A DNA stretch of 64,000 nt from Vibrio anguillarum (GTDB lineage Bacteria > Pseudomonadota > Gammaproteobacteria > Enterobacterales > Vibrionaceae), in the NCBI RefSeq assembly GCF_001989995.2, contig NZ_JAHGUP010000017.1, forward strand, positions 62,001-126,000, written 5' to 3'. Positions 9,999 to 18,860 of this stretch are shown here, in pieces (position 1 is the stretch's first letter; every line of letters begins with the position of its first letter). The position numbers were made by a program, and so were the translations under genes. The notes below the pieces were generated by a model that saw only the letters and a list, made by a program, of their open reading frames with translations, was not told the origin of the DNA and did no database searches.

Positions 9999-10403
9999 GT
10001 GAAAGCATCTGAACTGAAACACATACTCGATTCCCTACCCGATAACACCGATCCAGAATTGGTGATGGGTGAGGCTTGGTTGCCTGAACGTCTTATTGAC
10101 ACACAATTGGACGGCCATTTTCTGTTTCTGGAGTTTGATAATGCGCCCGAGGAAGGTGAAGGAGAGGAAGAAGGTCGCGGTTTTGTTGAACATGAGATTG
10201 CCATGATACGGCGACGCTTTGAAGAAATTTTGCTAGAAAAAGCGGACAATAAATCCAAAGCCGATGCCATGTTAGCGCTTTTCCTGATGGGGCATGAATA
10301 CTCAAGTTCAGAAGTCATTGAAATACTAGAAGACCCTAGCGTTCCTCAAGATCCGAATGATTTTTATCACGAGAACGATGAAGATGAATCTCGTGATATT
10401 TAG
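9999..10403 (+). CDS. Acidic hypothetical protein
   Basis: A 134-residue soluble, very acidic protein (glutamate-rich run around residues 49-60) with no signal peptide or membrane segment. I do not recognise a named domain. The N-terminus reads MKASELKHILDSLPDNTDPE and the C-terminus ends with an Asp/Glu-rich tail. The start is GTG at 9999; an upstream 8-codon frame (ATG at 9976) ends by overlapping it. It is followed after 84 bp by the TerB-like gene on the same strand, so the two may share a transcript. Confidence 0.7.
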   Translation: MKASELKHILDSLPDNTDPELVMGEAWLPERLIDTQLDGHFLFLEFDNAPEEGEGEEEGRGFVEHEIAMIRRRFEEILLEKADNKSKADAMLALFLMGHEYSSSEVIEILEDPSVPQDPNDFYHENDEDESRDI

Positions 10404-10487
10404 AATCTCACTTTATTCTGACTTGTGTTTTGCTCAATACGCCACTATTTAAACAATAATGACTCGAAATTTTCAGTAGGTTTTTTT

Positions 10488-10931
10488 ATGTTTAATGCCA
10501 TTACATCGCTATTCAAGCAACTCTTGGAAGGAGAAGATTTAGGCCAGCGCTCCAACACTAACCCCAACCTAGCGATTGCTTGTTTGCTCAGAGAAGTGGC
10601 AGGAGCCGATCATCAAATTGACACACGAGAAAATGACGCTAAGTTTCAATTAGTTAAACGACTATTAGCGTTAGATGATACAGAAACCACGGAACTGCTC
10701 ATTCGGGCAGAACAAAGCGTCAAACAGTCAGCTTCATTGTATGATTTCACTTCACAATTACGCGAGCTCTCGCAAGATACGCGATATGAACTTATCAAGG
10801 CGATGTGGCAAGTGGCGCACGCGGACGGTGAGATAGACCCACTCGAAGAGGCGGTGATCCGCAAAGCGGCAGAATTATTGTATGTCGACCACAGTGAATT
10901 TATCCGTGCTAAACTTTCCGCTCAAAAATAG
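10488..10931 (+). CDS. TerB-like (tellurite-resistance B family) protein
   Basis: A 147-residue, all-helical acidic protein. The C-terminal half shows the TerB fold signature: a helix with MWQVAHADGEIDPLEEAVIRK followed by a second helix, where the Asp/Glu residues form the metal-binding loop; an internal related copy (REVAGADHQIDTRENDAKF) precedes it. I chose ATG 10488, which follows a GTAGG-like ribosome site, over longer in-frame starts upstream that would add 21 unrelated residues. Stand-alone TerB proteins are common and usually have no proven role in tellurite resistance; the function here is open. Confidence 0.8.
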   Translation: MFNAITSLFKQLLEGEDLGQRSNTNPNLAIACLLREVAGADHQIDTRENDAKFQLVKRLLALDDTETTELLIRAEQSVKQSASLYDFTSQLRELSQDTRYELIKAMWQVAHADGEIDPLEEAVIRKAAELLYVDHSEFIRAKLSAQK

Positions 10932-10937
10932 AGCGGA

Positions 10938-11468
10938 TTACAACATCGTTAACGCCAATTTCGCAAGGTTGTAGGCATCAACATAAGCGGAGTGCTGTCG
11001 CCCTTCCCACTCAATACCTTGCACTTCTTGTGCGGCGCGGTGACCAATACGTTTTTCTTTCATTCTCTGCTGAATACGGTAGAGCGTTGCTAGGTTGATG
11101 AACTCGCTAAAAGGCATAACGATCCCCTTCTGCTCACACTCTTTAGCTAAAATTTGGTCATCACGCCCCCACGAAACATAAATCTTGTTTGGGCCGCCAA
11201 AGTTCTTGACCATTGATTGAATGACACCCGCGAGTGGTCGCCCCTGTTTTTCAATTTTACGCGGAGTTATCCCGGTTAACTCACTACAAAACAGCGAAAT
11301 TTCGTCTTGCTCTGGCCTGACATAATATTGAGCGCGCTTCACAATCGTGCCCAACTGCACATCAATTTCAGCTAAACCCACTTCAATGATTTCACCCGTT
11401 GTCCCAACCCCATTTTCATTCCAGCAGCACATTTCTAAATCGAAGCAGACAACTCGGTTATAGTTCAT
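10938..11468 (-). CDS. DEDDh 3'-5' exonuclease (ERI1/RNase T-like)
   Basis: A 176-residue protein. The exonuclease motifs are clear: Exo I as VCFDLEM (D10, E12), Exo II in the VSWGRDDQIL segment, and Exo III as HSAYVDAYNLAKL with the His and Asp of the DEDDh class. The family digests RNA or DNA from the 3' end using two metal ions. The Exo I residue order and SWGRDD are closest to the ERI1/KapD type rather than to the DNA polymerase epsilon subunit. It is convergent with the TerB-like gene (6 bp between stops). The natural substrate is unknown. Confidence 0.85.
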   Translation of the reverse strand: MNYNRVVCFDLEMCCWNENGVGTTGEIIEVGLAEIDVQLGTIVKRAQYYVRPEQDEISLFCSELTGITPRKIEKQGRPLAGVIQSMVKNFGGPNKIYVSWGRDDQILAKECEQKGIVMPFSEFINLATLYRIQQRMKEKRIGHRAAQEVQGIEWEGRQHSAYVDAYNLAKLALTML

Positions 11469-11562
11469 TGTTCAGGCGTATCCTTTAAATATAAGTAGTC
11501 AAAGAACGTTATCTTACTCGACTCCTCTCAAAAACTCGATTCTCGCCCTTTCGTTCGGACAG

Positions 11563-13086
11563 TTATTGGGCGATTGAAACTCGGTTGCGGCCATTTTCTT
11601 TACTTTCGTATAACTTACTGTCTGCCAAATGTAATAAAGACTCTTGATCATAAGTATGATTGATCGCCGCCCCAATACTGAGCGTGCAATACAGCACCTC
11701 ATCCATGAACTCATATCCAGTTGATTCAACAGCCGCTCGTAACGTTTCTAAATAACACTGCAAAGGTTGAAGTTCTGACAATTCACAAATAATGCAAAAT
11801 TCGTCCCCACCTAACCGAGCTAAAACATCATTATTTCCCATATGACGTGAAATAACCGTTGTGATATGTATTAGCATCTCATCGCCTGCAATGTGGCTAT
11901 GGTTGTCATTAATCAGTTTAAAATCATCGACATCAAACATTACCAACGAAAAAGCTTTTTTCTGTAAGACGTTCTCTTGCAGTAAACGTCCGAATGCACG
12001 TCGGTTATACAACCCAGTCAAACTATCGTGGTCCGCTAAAAAGCGCAGTTCTTCAGTACGTTCTTCTAGCATCTCGCTAAGATGAAGTTTTTCTCTCATC
12101 AACAAATAGACAACATAACCTAACAAGATCGAAATAATTAAACCACCGACGCTGAGCGCCACTAAAATCCACTGTATGTTGCTCGCTATTGGTTCTGAGA
12201 ACTTAAAATCAATTTTCCAATCACGGTTAGGCAGAGATAAGCGTTTCTCTATTTCTATGCCTTTGATTGAATCCCAATCTGGGCTTTGGAATAGAATCGG
12301 ATCATCTTCGGCATCAAATCCGAGATCGGTTACTTTCATATACAATCGATGATCGGATGCCGTGCGGCTCACCAATCCATCAAAATAAGTAGAGAGTCGA
12401 ATAACACCCACTACCACACCAATCATTTCCTGTTTGTTGTAGCTAAAAACGGGATGATATACCAATAATCCATCCTTTTTGTGGTGTGCTTCTATGCCAT
12501 CTTGCAATAGGCGGACCTTATCGGATATAGCAGGTAGCCCCGTACTCTCAATATGTGCAGCAATTCTTTGAAAGCGAGGACGTAGCGAATAGAAGCCGAG
12601 CAATTCAAGGTTACTTTTGGTTTGAGGATAAATATCACTCAGAACATAAACGGGTTGTTCATTCTCTTCAGAAAATCCAATCACCTTTTGACCCGCTTTA
12701 GGTACTGTAAATAACTCAAATTGAGGCAAACGATCCCTCATTAATGTTACAAATTCGTCAGCATCATCTTTCGTTACTTTCGCTAACCATTGCAAACCGA
12801 TAAGGCTGTAGGATGTTGACATAACCCCATGGGCAAAAACGTCAAATCCTTGCACATTACCCCCCTCGGTAGCATGCAAAAAATTGGCAGCCGAACCAAT
12901 AAAACTGACATCATTTCCAACCAACGTGTCTAATATGCTTGCTTGATGTTCAGCGTGGCTATCAAACAACATGACAATATGATTCTTTTGATTAATGTAG
13001 AGTAATGAGATGACTGACGCTGTCATCATTAAGGTAATAATTGAAATACATAAAGGGTAGATCACCTTTTTGTCGCTCTCTAACAT
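11563..13086 (-). CDS. CHASE-domain diguanylate cyclase
   Basis: A 507-residue membrane protein: an N-terminal membrane helix (about residues 9-29), a periplasmic CHASE sensor domain (about 60-290), a second helix (about 305-330), a short coiled coil and a C-terminal GGDEF domain. The active-site motif GGDEF is intact at 426-430, so it probably makes cyclic di-GMP. The inhibitory RxxD site five residues before it is absent (GNND instead). A GGAGAGG ribosome site lies 8 nt before ATG 13086, and a 7-bp tandem repeat starts 17 bp upstream of the start codon. The signal sensed is unknown. Confidence 0.92.
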   Translation of the reverse strand: MLESDKKVIYPLCISIITLMMTASVISLLYINQKNHIVMLFDSHAEHQASILDTLVGNDVSFIGSAANFLHATEGGNVQGFDVFAHGVMSTSYSLIGLQWLAKVTKDDADEFVTLMRDRLPQFELFTVPKAGQKVIGFSEENEQPVYVLSDIYPQTKSNLELLGFYSLRPRFQRIAAHIESTGLPAISDKVRLLQDGIEAHHKKDGLLVYHPVFSYNKQEMIGVVVGVIRLSTYFDGLVSRTASDHRLYMKVTDLGFDAEDDPILFQSPDWDSIKGIEIEKRLSLPNRDWKIDFKFSEPIASNIQWILVALSVGGLIISILLGYVVYLLMREKLHLSEMLEERTEELRFLADHDSLTGLYNRRAFGRLLQENVLQKKAFSLVMFDVDDFKLINDNHSHIAGDEMLIHITTVISRHMGNNDVLARLGGDEFCIICELSELQPLQCYLETLRAAVESTGYEFMDEVLYCTLSIGAAINHTYDQESLLHLADSKLYESKENGRNRVSIAQ

Positions 13087-13408
13087 AACAGCCTCTCCGT
13101 GGCTCAGGACTCAGGACTCAGGACTCAGGACTCAGGACTCAGGACTCAAATTACTCTTATAAAAGTAGGTAAATCAATAGCCAGTCACCAATTTATTAAC
13201 CAATTAATCTTAAAGTTGAACCAGAATAGAGAATTAATGATTGATACTGCTCAAAACGCAAGCAATCACTTTAGCTTAAACGTGATGATGCGGACTTTCT
13301 ATCCTGTATTCGCCTTGAATATGGTAAGCTGCGCCCCTATTTTTAAGTCTATTCACCGTAGGCTCACGAGAATTCCCACGCCTACTTCATTGTGTAAAGA
13401 GAATTGTG
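13087..13408. other. Intergenic region between divergent GGDEF and DUF2760 genes
   Basis: 322 bp holding the promoters of two divergent genes. Apart from the 7-bp tandem repeat near its left end I see no clear operator, RNA gene or convincing ORF. Confidence 0.6.
13103..13148. repeat. 7-bp tandem repeat, about 6.6 copies
   Basis: The unit CTCAGGA is repeated six times exactly (13103-13144) and followed by a partial copy. It lies just upstream of the ribosome site of the GGDEF gene, in its leader or promoter. A 7-bp unit not divisible by three, in perfect copies, is prone to slipped-strand length change. Confidence 0.95.
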
Positions 13409-14041
13409 ATGAACTTCGATTTAAATATGATCCCTACCACCTTTGATATGCTGCATGCTGGGCTCAGTGCATCAAGCCTTTTGCTACTTCTCATTGTGGT
13501 ATCACGCAAATCAAAAGTCGTTGAGAAAGTTGTTGAAAAACCTGTCGAGAAAATTGTCGAAGTCGAAAAGCCGGTTGAAACGATTGTTGAAGTCGAAAAA
13601 ATCGTAGAAGTAGAAAAAGTGATTGAGCGCGTAGTTGAAGTCGAATCTAAATTAGCGACAGCGCCAACCGATTCCGCCCTACAACTTTTGTCGTTAATGC
13701 AGCAAGAAGCTCGTCTGATTGACTTCTTAAATGAAGATGTCACCGCTTTTTCAGATGAGGAAGTTGGAGCCGCGGCGCGCGTGATCCACGCAGGTGGCAA
13801 AAAAGTCCTACAAGATTACATTCAGCTCACGCCCATTCGCGGCGAAGATGAAGAGAGCCGAATTACCATTGAAGCCGATTTCAACCCGCAAGAAGTTCGC
13901 TTGACGGGTAATGTAACAGGTTCAGCACCCTTTAATGGCACCTTAGTCCATAAAGGCTGGAAAGCAACAGCTATCACTTTGCCTAAATTGGCTGAACAGT
14001 ATGATGCTTCAATCATCGCCCCTGCCGAGGTTGAATTGTAA
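13409..14041 (+). CDS. DUF2760 protein of an Hsp70 operon
   Basis: A 210-residue protein. It starts with a membrane helix (about 17-32), then an unusual low-complexity linker at 37-80 built of VEK/VEVEK repeats, and ends in a globular DUF2760-type domain (about 90-210). The start is ATG 13409; GTG 13406 directly before it is also in frame. Its stop codon TAA overlaps the ATG of the next gene by one base, so translation is coupled to the first Hsp70. DUF2760 genes are known mainly as neighbours of these divergent Hsp70s; the likely role is to anchor or regulate them at the inner membrane, which is an inference. Confidence 0.85.
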   Translation: MNFDLNMIPTTFDMLHAGLSASSLLLLLIVVSRKSKVVEKVVEKPVEKIVEVEKPVETIVEVEKIVEVEKVIERVVEVESKLATAPTDSALQLLSLMQQEARLIDFLNEDVTAFSDEEVGAAARVIHAGGKKVLQDYIQLTPIRGEDEESRITIEADFNPQEVRLTGNVTGSAPFNGTLVHKGWKATAITLPKLAEQYDASIIAPAEVEL

Positions 14042-15939
14042 TGGAACAGACAGCGCCAAAATTTAGTATTGGTATTGACTTAGGCACAACACATTGCGTG
14101 CTCTCTTATGTTGATACACAGGATGAAAACGCTCGCGTTTCAGTAATGAGCATCCCTCAACTTACCGCGCCCGGTACGGTTGAAAGCCGTCATCAATTAG
14201 GCTCGTTTTTATACCAGCCTCATGAACATGAGATGAGCCCTGCCGCACGCGTTTTGCCTTGGTCGTCCGAGCCAAAAGCTTTAGTCGGTGCCATTGCGCG
14301 CAACCTTGGTAGTAAGACACCGATTCGTTTAGTCGCCAGTGCCAAATCATGGCTATGTCATGGTGGCATCAATCGACGTGATGCATTTTTACCCGTGGGT
14401 AGCAGCGATGAAGTGGAAAAGATCTCGCCATTAAAAGCCACTGAGTGCTATCTAGAGCATTTAAAAAGCGCTTGGGATCACGCTCACCCTGACTTCCCCT
14501 TAGCTACACAAGATGTCACGTTAACAGTACCCGCTTCATTTGATCCAGCCGCCCGAGATTTAACCGCTGAAGCAGCACGCAACGTTGGTTTTGAGCAATT
14601 AACGCTGCTTGAAGAGCCACAAGCGGCTTTATACAGTTGGATAGATAATAGCCACGATGCGTGGCGCGATGAAGTCAAGGTGGGTGACATTGTTCTCGTG
14701 GTTGATATTGGTGGGGGAACCACTGATTTATCCTTAGTGGAAGTGACTGAAGACGCTGGTAACTTAACGCTCAATCGGATTGCGGTTGGTGAGCACATTT
14801 TACTTGGCGGCGACAACATGGACCTTGCCCTTGCTTACCGTTTAAAAATGAAATTGGCGCAAGAAGGTAAAGAATTAGCCCCTTGGCAAGTACAAGCGAT
14901 GACGCACGCTTGCCGAGATGCCAAAGAGGCGCTTCTGAATGACAGTGCCCTACATTCCGTACCGATTGTGGTACCAAGTCGCGGTTCAAAACTGCTCGGT
15001 ACAACGCTTAAAACCGAATTGACTCAACAAGAAGTGCAACAAACCTTGGTCGATGGTTTTTTCCCACAAGTGAATATCACAGATCATCCCGTACAAAAAG
15101 CACGTGGCGCATTAACGCAAATGGGCCTTCCCTACGCGCAAGACGCTGGAATTACCCGCCATATCGCCGCGTTCTTGGCAAAACAAGCCCATGCAATGGG
15201 TGGTGAAATATCCGCTCTAGAAAAATCCGCTCTGAATGATAACCCATTTGCTGGCATGCCCGGTATGGGCGAAGCTCCGGAGATGGATTTTATCAAACCG
15301 ACCGCCATCTTACTAAACGGTGGCGTGTTAAAATCCGATTTATTAGCAAACCGTCTTCTCAGCACTATTAATGCTTGGTTGAGCACTGTGGGAGCACCAC
15401 AGATGAAGCGCTTAACAGGCTTAGACCTTGATTTAGCCGTCGCATGTGGCGCAGCGTATTACGGCGCAGTTCGTCGTGGACAAGGTGTGCGTATTCGCGG
15501 GGGCATTGCCTCGAGTTATTACGTCGGTATTGAAAGTGCTATGCCTGCCATTCCGGGGATCGCACCACCGATGGAAGCCTTGTGCGTCGCTCCATTTGGC
15601 ATGGAAGAAGGAAGCAGTGTCCGCGTACCAAGCCAAGAGTTTGGATTGGTCATTGGTGAGCCTGTACATTTTCAATTCTTTGGTTCAACAATACGCCGCG
15701 ATGACGAAGCTGGCATGCACTTAGATTATTGGGCTCCAGAAGAACTTTTAGAGCTGCCCGAGATCCACGTCACCTTGCCTGTTTCTGAAGGACGTCGACA
15801 AGGCGAAGTCGTTCCGGTTCACTTAGCCTCAACGATCACAGAGCTCGGGACACTTCACTTAGAAGCCATTGCGACAGACAACGGCCAAACATGGCACGTT
15901 GAGTTCGATGTGCGTGAAGATCCTCAAGTCACTCAATAA
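14041..15939 (+). CDS. Hsp70-family protein (DnaK-like ATPase), 632 aa
   Basis: The nucleotide-binding domain shows phosphate 1 (IGIDLGTTHCVLSY, residues ~9-22) and phosphate 2 (DIGGGTTDLSLVE, ~ 222-235) motifs of actin-like ATPases. The N-terminal part carries a YegD/DnaK-like insertion, and after the ATPase fold (about 480 residues) there is a short beta-rich substrate-binding-like segment, but no helical lid and no EEVD-type tail as in DnaK. It is translationally coupled to the DUF2760 gene and followed after 48 bp by a second Hsp70. No dnaJ or grpE is nearby, so its co-chaperones, if any, are encoded elsewhere. It is not the housekeeping DnaK. Confidence 0.93.
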   Translation: MEQTAPKFSIGIDLGTTHCVLSYVDTQDENARVSVMSIPQLTAPGTVESRHQLGSFLYQPHEHEMSPAARVLPWSSEPKALVGAIARNLGSKTPIRLVASAKSWLCHGGINRRDAFLPVGSSDEVEKISPLKATECYLEHLKSAWDHAHPDFPLATQDVTLTVPASFDPAARDLTAEAARNVGFEQLTLLEEPQAALYSWIDNSHDAWRDEVKVGDIVLVVDIGGGTTDLSLVEVTEDAGNLTLNRIAVGEHILLGGDNMDLALAYRLKMKLAQEGKELAPWQVQAMTHACRDAKEALLNDSALHSVPIVVPSRGSKLLGTTLKTELTQQEVQQTLVDGFFPQVNITDHPVQKARGALTQMGLPYAQDAGITRHIAAFLAKQAHAMGGEISALEKSALNDNPFAGMPGMGEAPEMDFIKPTAILLNGGVLKSDLLANRLLSTINAWLSTVGAPQMKRLTGLDLDLAVACGAAYYGAVRRGQGVRIRGGIASSYYVGIESAMPAIPGIAPPMEALCVAPFGMEEGSSVRVPSQEFGLVIGEPVHFQFFGSTIRRDDEAGMHLDYWAPEELLELPEIHVTLPVSEGRRQGEVVPVHLASTITELGTLHLEAIATDNGQTWHVEFDVREDPQVTQ

Positions 15940-15987
15940 TCCCCACACGGCATCTTCGGATGCCGTTTTTGAAATTCAGGAGCCTCC

Positions 15988-18792
15988 ATGTCTTCTCCTC
16001 GCTTTCTCGTCGGTATCGATTTAGGCACCACCAATACTGTGGTGGCATTTTGTGAAATCACCGAATCGCTAGAAGACTCACCCGTGCATCTTTTTGAGGT
16101 CGACCAATTGATTGGCCCCGGTGAAGTGGTTCGAAAACCACTCCTTCCGTCATTTCGTTATCACCCAGCCAACGGGCAGATCGCACCTGATGCCCTATCG
16201 CTCCCTTGGCAAATTGAACCGGTTATGGGCGATAGCAAAGAGATAATTATTGGCCAATGGGCAAGAGATTTAGGTGCAAAAGTAGAAGGGCGACAAGTAT
16301 CCAGCGCGAAAAGTTGGCTCTCCCATCAAGGGGTTGATCGCAAGCAAGCCATCTTACCGTGGGCTGGTGCTCACGATGTAGCGAAAGTATCCCCTGTCAT
16401 TGCCAGCGCCAGTTATCTCAATCACATCCGGCAAGCATGGAACCACCGTCATCCAAGTCATCGACTTGAAGATCAAAATGTCATTATCACCGTGCCGGCA
16501 TCATTTGATGAAACGGCTCGTAAGCTCACCATCGAAGCTGCAACGCTGGCGGGATTAAGTTCAATTGTACTACTTGAAGAGCCACAAGCCGTTTGCTATA
16601 ACTGGTACGCACGTCACCGCCATTGTGCCTCACAGCAACTGCAATCACTCCCTTTGATCTTGGTTTGTGATGTGGGCGGAGGTACGACAGACCTCAGTTT
16701 AATTGAAGCAAAACACAGCGCAGACAACCAACTTTCTCTTGACCGAATTGGCGTGGGCGAGCACTTAATGCTCGGAGGTGACAACCTTGATTTAGCATTA
16801 GCTCATCTAGCTGAGCAACGCTTTGACGGTTCGAAAAAATTAACCGCCGCCAGTTTGAGCAAACTAATTCAGCAAACTCGCCAAGTCAAAGAGCAACTCT
16901 TATCAAACCAAGCCCCAGAGCAGCTAAAAATTACGCTCCTTGGCAGTGGTTCAAAGCTATTAGGCGCAGCAAAAAGCATTTCCCTGACGAAACAAGAGGT
17001 GCATGAGATTGCACTGGAAGGCTTTTTCCCACTTTGCTCGGTACAAGAACGTCCAAATAAACGCCGCAGTGCAGTGGTGGAATTCGGTTTGCCCTACGCA
17101 GCCGACCCTGCCGTGAGTAAACATATCGCTGAATTTTTAGCTGAACACCAAGCCGTTTCTCGCCTTGCGCTCAAGCAAGAGTCAAACGCAACGGCCATTC
17201 CAGTTGGATTACTACTTAATGGCGGCGTATTTAATAGTGAGCTTATCACAAAGCGCATCACTCAATTATTGACCGATTGGCGCGGTTCACCGATCACCCT
17301 GCTTGATAATCCTCATCCTGATTGGGCAGTCGCACTCGGTGCTGTCGCGTATGGTAAAGCTCGCCAAGGTGCACAGCTTAAAATCGGCGGCGGATCGGCA
17401 CGCTCTTATTTTTTACACCTGCCTGAAAAAAACAGTGCGGGACATGCTCTGTGTGTCTTGGCTAAAGGCACCGAAGAAGGACAAGAGATACGCTTAACCA
17501 GCCGTCGATTTTCACTGACGTTAGGTGAACCAGTACGCTTCAACATCCTGACCTCGACTCACGATATGTTTGCTGATCGCCGCGTTCAAAATGGTCTGTT
17601 ATTGGCTGTTGAACATGAGCTTTTTACGCCACTGCCTCCTTATATAACGGCGTTAAAAGGAAATGATGATGCTCTATTGCACGCTAACCAAAAGCAACGA
17701 GTGGAAGTTCAACTGGCTTGTCAATTAACTGAAGTCGGCACGCTCAAGATTGAATGTGTCAGTGTTGAGGACGAAAAAAACCGATGGCAACTTGAGTTTG
17801 AAGTTCGCAAGCACAGTGAGTCAGACAGTGAAATCCAACGTCATCCTCGCTTGTCAGAGGCGATTTCGCTCATCACACACCTTTATAGTGGCAATAAAAA
17901 AGCCTCTGATAACCAAGCCATTAAAACGCTTGGCAAAGATTTAGATAAGCTTTTAGGGCCACGTGATGAATGGGATTTCGCCACGCTACGACCGCTCTTT
18001 GATGCATTTTCTCAAGGCCGTAAACGTCGACGTCGCTCAGAGCAACACGAGAAAAACTGGTTGCGTCTGGCTGGATTTGCCCTGCGACCAGGATTTGGCG
18101 ATCCAACTGATCCTTGGCGTATGGAACAGATGTGGAATCTGTATCAACAAGGTATTCAATTCCAAAATCATCAAGGCTGGAGCGATTGGTGGGTATTTTG
18201 GCGGCGTGTGGCTGGCGGACTGAGTCAAGAGCAACAAGAAACGATTCTAGCGGATATCGCTAAGTATCTTCACCCTAGCGCAATCAAAAATCCAAAATCA
18301 GCTCAAGAAGCGCACGACAAAGGGTACGAAGCCATGGTACGGCTTGCCGCTTCGCTGGAACATCTAGAAGTGGAAGATAAAGTATTACTTGCAACGTGGT
18401 TTTTGAACAAAGCGATTAATCAAACTCAATGTGAACAAGCACACTGGTGGGCCGTTGGGCGGTTAACCTCTCGGACGCTACTGTATGGTAGTCAACATTC
18501 AGTCATCCCAAGAGCGCAAGTGGAACAATGGTTACCGAAGTTGCTTGATCAAAACTGGCAAAAAGAACCGATGATTGCCTTTGCCGCGGTAATGATGTGC
18601 CGCAAGACAGGAGATCGTCTTTTTGATATTAGCAATGATGTTCGTCAGCTCGTTTTAGCCAAGATAAAGCAAAGTAAGGTTCCAGAAACTTGGTTTACTT
18701 TGGTTAATGAAGTGCATGACCTGTCTGACACAGAATCCAAACGTGTTTTCGGTGATACTCTGCCAAGTGGGTTGATACTGCTTAAAAAATGA
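15988..18792 (+). CDS. Large Hsp70-family protein with C-terminal DUF3731-type extension
   Basis: A 934-residue paralogue of the gene before it. Phosphate 1 (VGIDLGTTNTVVAF) and phosphate 2 (CDVGGGTTDLSLIE) motifs are intact, and the ATPase and beta domains align with the 632-aa protein through about residue 600. The last ~320 residues are a helical extension rich in Trp and Arg (for example GRKRRRRSEQ, WWVFWRRVAGG), matching what is described as DUF3731. A good AGGAGCC ribosome site precedes the ATG. The two Hsp70s plus DUF2760 look like a dedicated machine; the client is unknown. Confidence 0.93.
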   Translation: MSSPRFLVGIDLGTTNTVVAFCEITESLEDSPVHLFEVDQLIGPGEVVRKPLLPSFRYHPANGQIAPDALSLPWQIEPVMGDSKEIIIGQWARDLGAKVEGRQVSSAKSWLSHQGVDRKQAILPWAGAHDVAKVSPVIASASYLNHIRQAWNHRHPSHRLEDQNVIITVPASFDETARKLTIEAATLAGLSSIVLLEEPQAVCYNWYARHRHCASQQLQSLPLILVCDVGGGTTDLSLIEAKHSADNQLSLDRIGVGEHLMLGGDNLDLALAHLAEQRFDGSKKLTAASLSKLIQQTRQVKEQLLSNQAPEQLKITLLGSGSKLLGAAKSISLTKQEVHEIALEGFFPLCSVQERPNKRRSAVVEFGLPYAADPAVSKHIAEFLAEHQAVSRLALKQESNATAIPVGLLLNGGVFNSELITKRITQLLTDWRGSPITLLDNPHPDWAVALGAVAYGKARQGAQLKIGGGSARSYFLHLPEKNSAGHALCVLAKGTEEGQEIRLTSRRFSLTLGEPVRFNILTSTHDMFADRRVQNGLLLAVEHELFTPLPPYITALKGNDDALLHANQKQRVEVQLACQLTEVGTLKIECVSVEDEKNRWQLEFEVRKHSESDSEIQRHPRLSEAISLITHLYSGNKKASDNQAIKTLGKDLDKLLGPRDEWDFATLRPLFDAFSQGRKRRRRSEQHEKNWLRLAGFALRPGFGDPTDPWRMEQMWNLYQQGIQFQNHQGWSDWWVFWRRVAGGLSQEQQETILADIAKYLHPSAIKNPKSAQEAHDKGYEAMVRLAASLEHLEVEDKVLLATWFLNKAINQTQCEQAHWWAVGRLTSRTLLYGSQHSVIPRAQVEQWLPKLLDQNWQKEPMIAFAAVMMCRKTGDRLFDISNDVRQLVLAKIKQSKVPETWFTLVNEVHDLSDTESKRVFGDTLPSGLILLKK

Positions 18793-18803
18793 ATCGACCT
18801 AAT

Positions 18804-18843
18804 TTGACCACTCTCGTTGCTGTGATGACGAGAGCGGTCAAAA
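18804..18843. terminator. Terminator between Hsp70 operon and alcohol dehydrogenase
   Basis: TTTGACCACTCTCGT (18803-18817) pairs with ACGAGAGCGGTCAAA (18828-18842), one mismatch, 10-nt loop. It lies between convergent genes and can serve both. Confidence 0.75.
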
Positions 18844-18860
18844 ATAATGCTGAATGTAGA

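Noticed and set aside
13099..13446. 115-codon frame containing repeated SGLRTQD
   Set aside because: The repeat is only the translation of the 7-bp tandem repeat; the rest is unlike any protein and overlaps the DUF2760 start.
14041..18792. Hsp70 pair as dnaK or hscA
   Set aside because: Lengths, domain ends and neighbours (no dnaJ, grpE, hscB or fdx) do not fit either.
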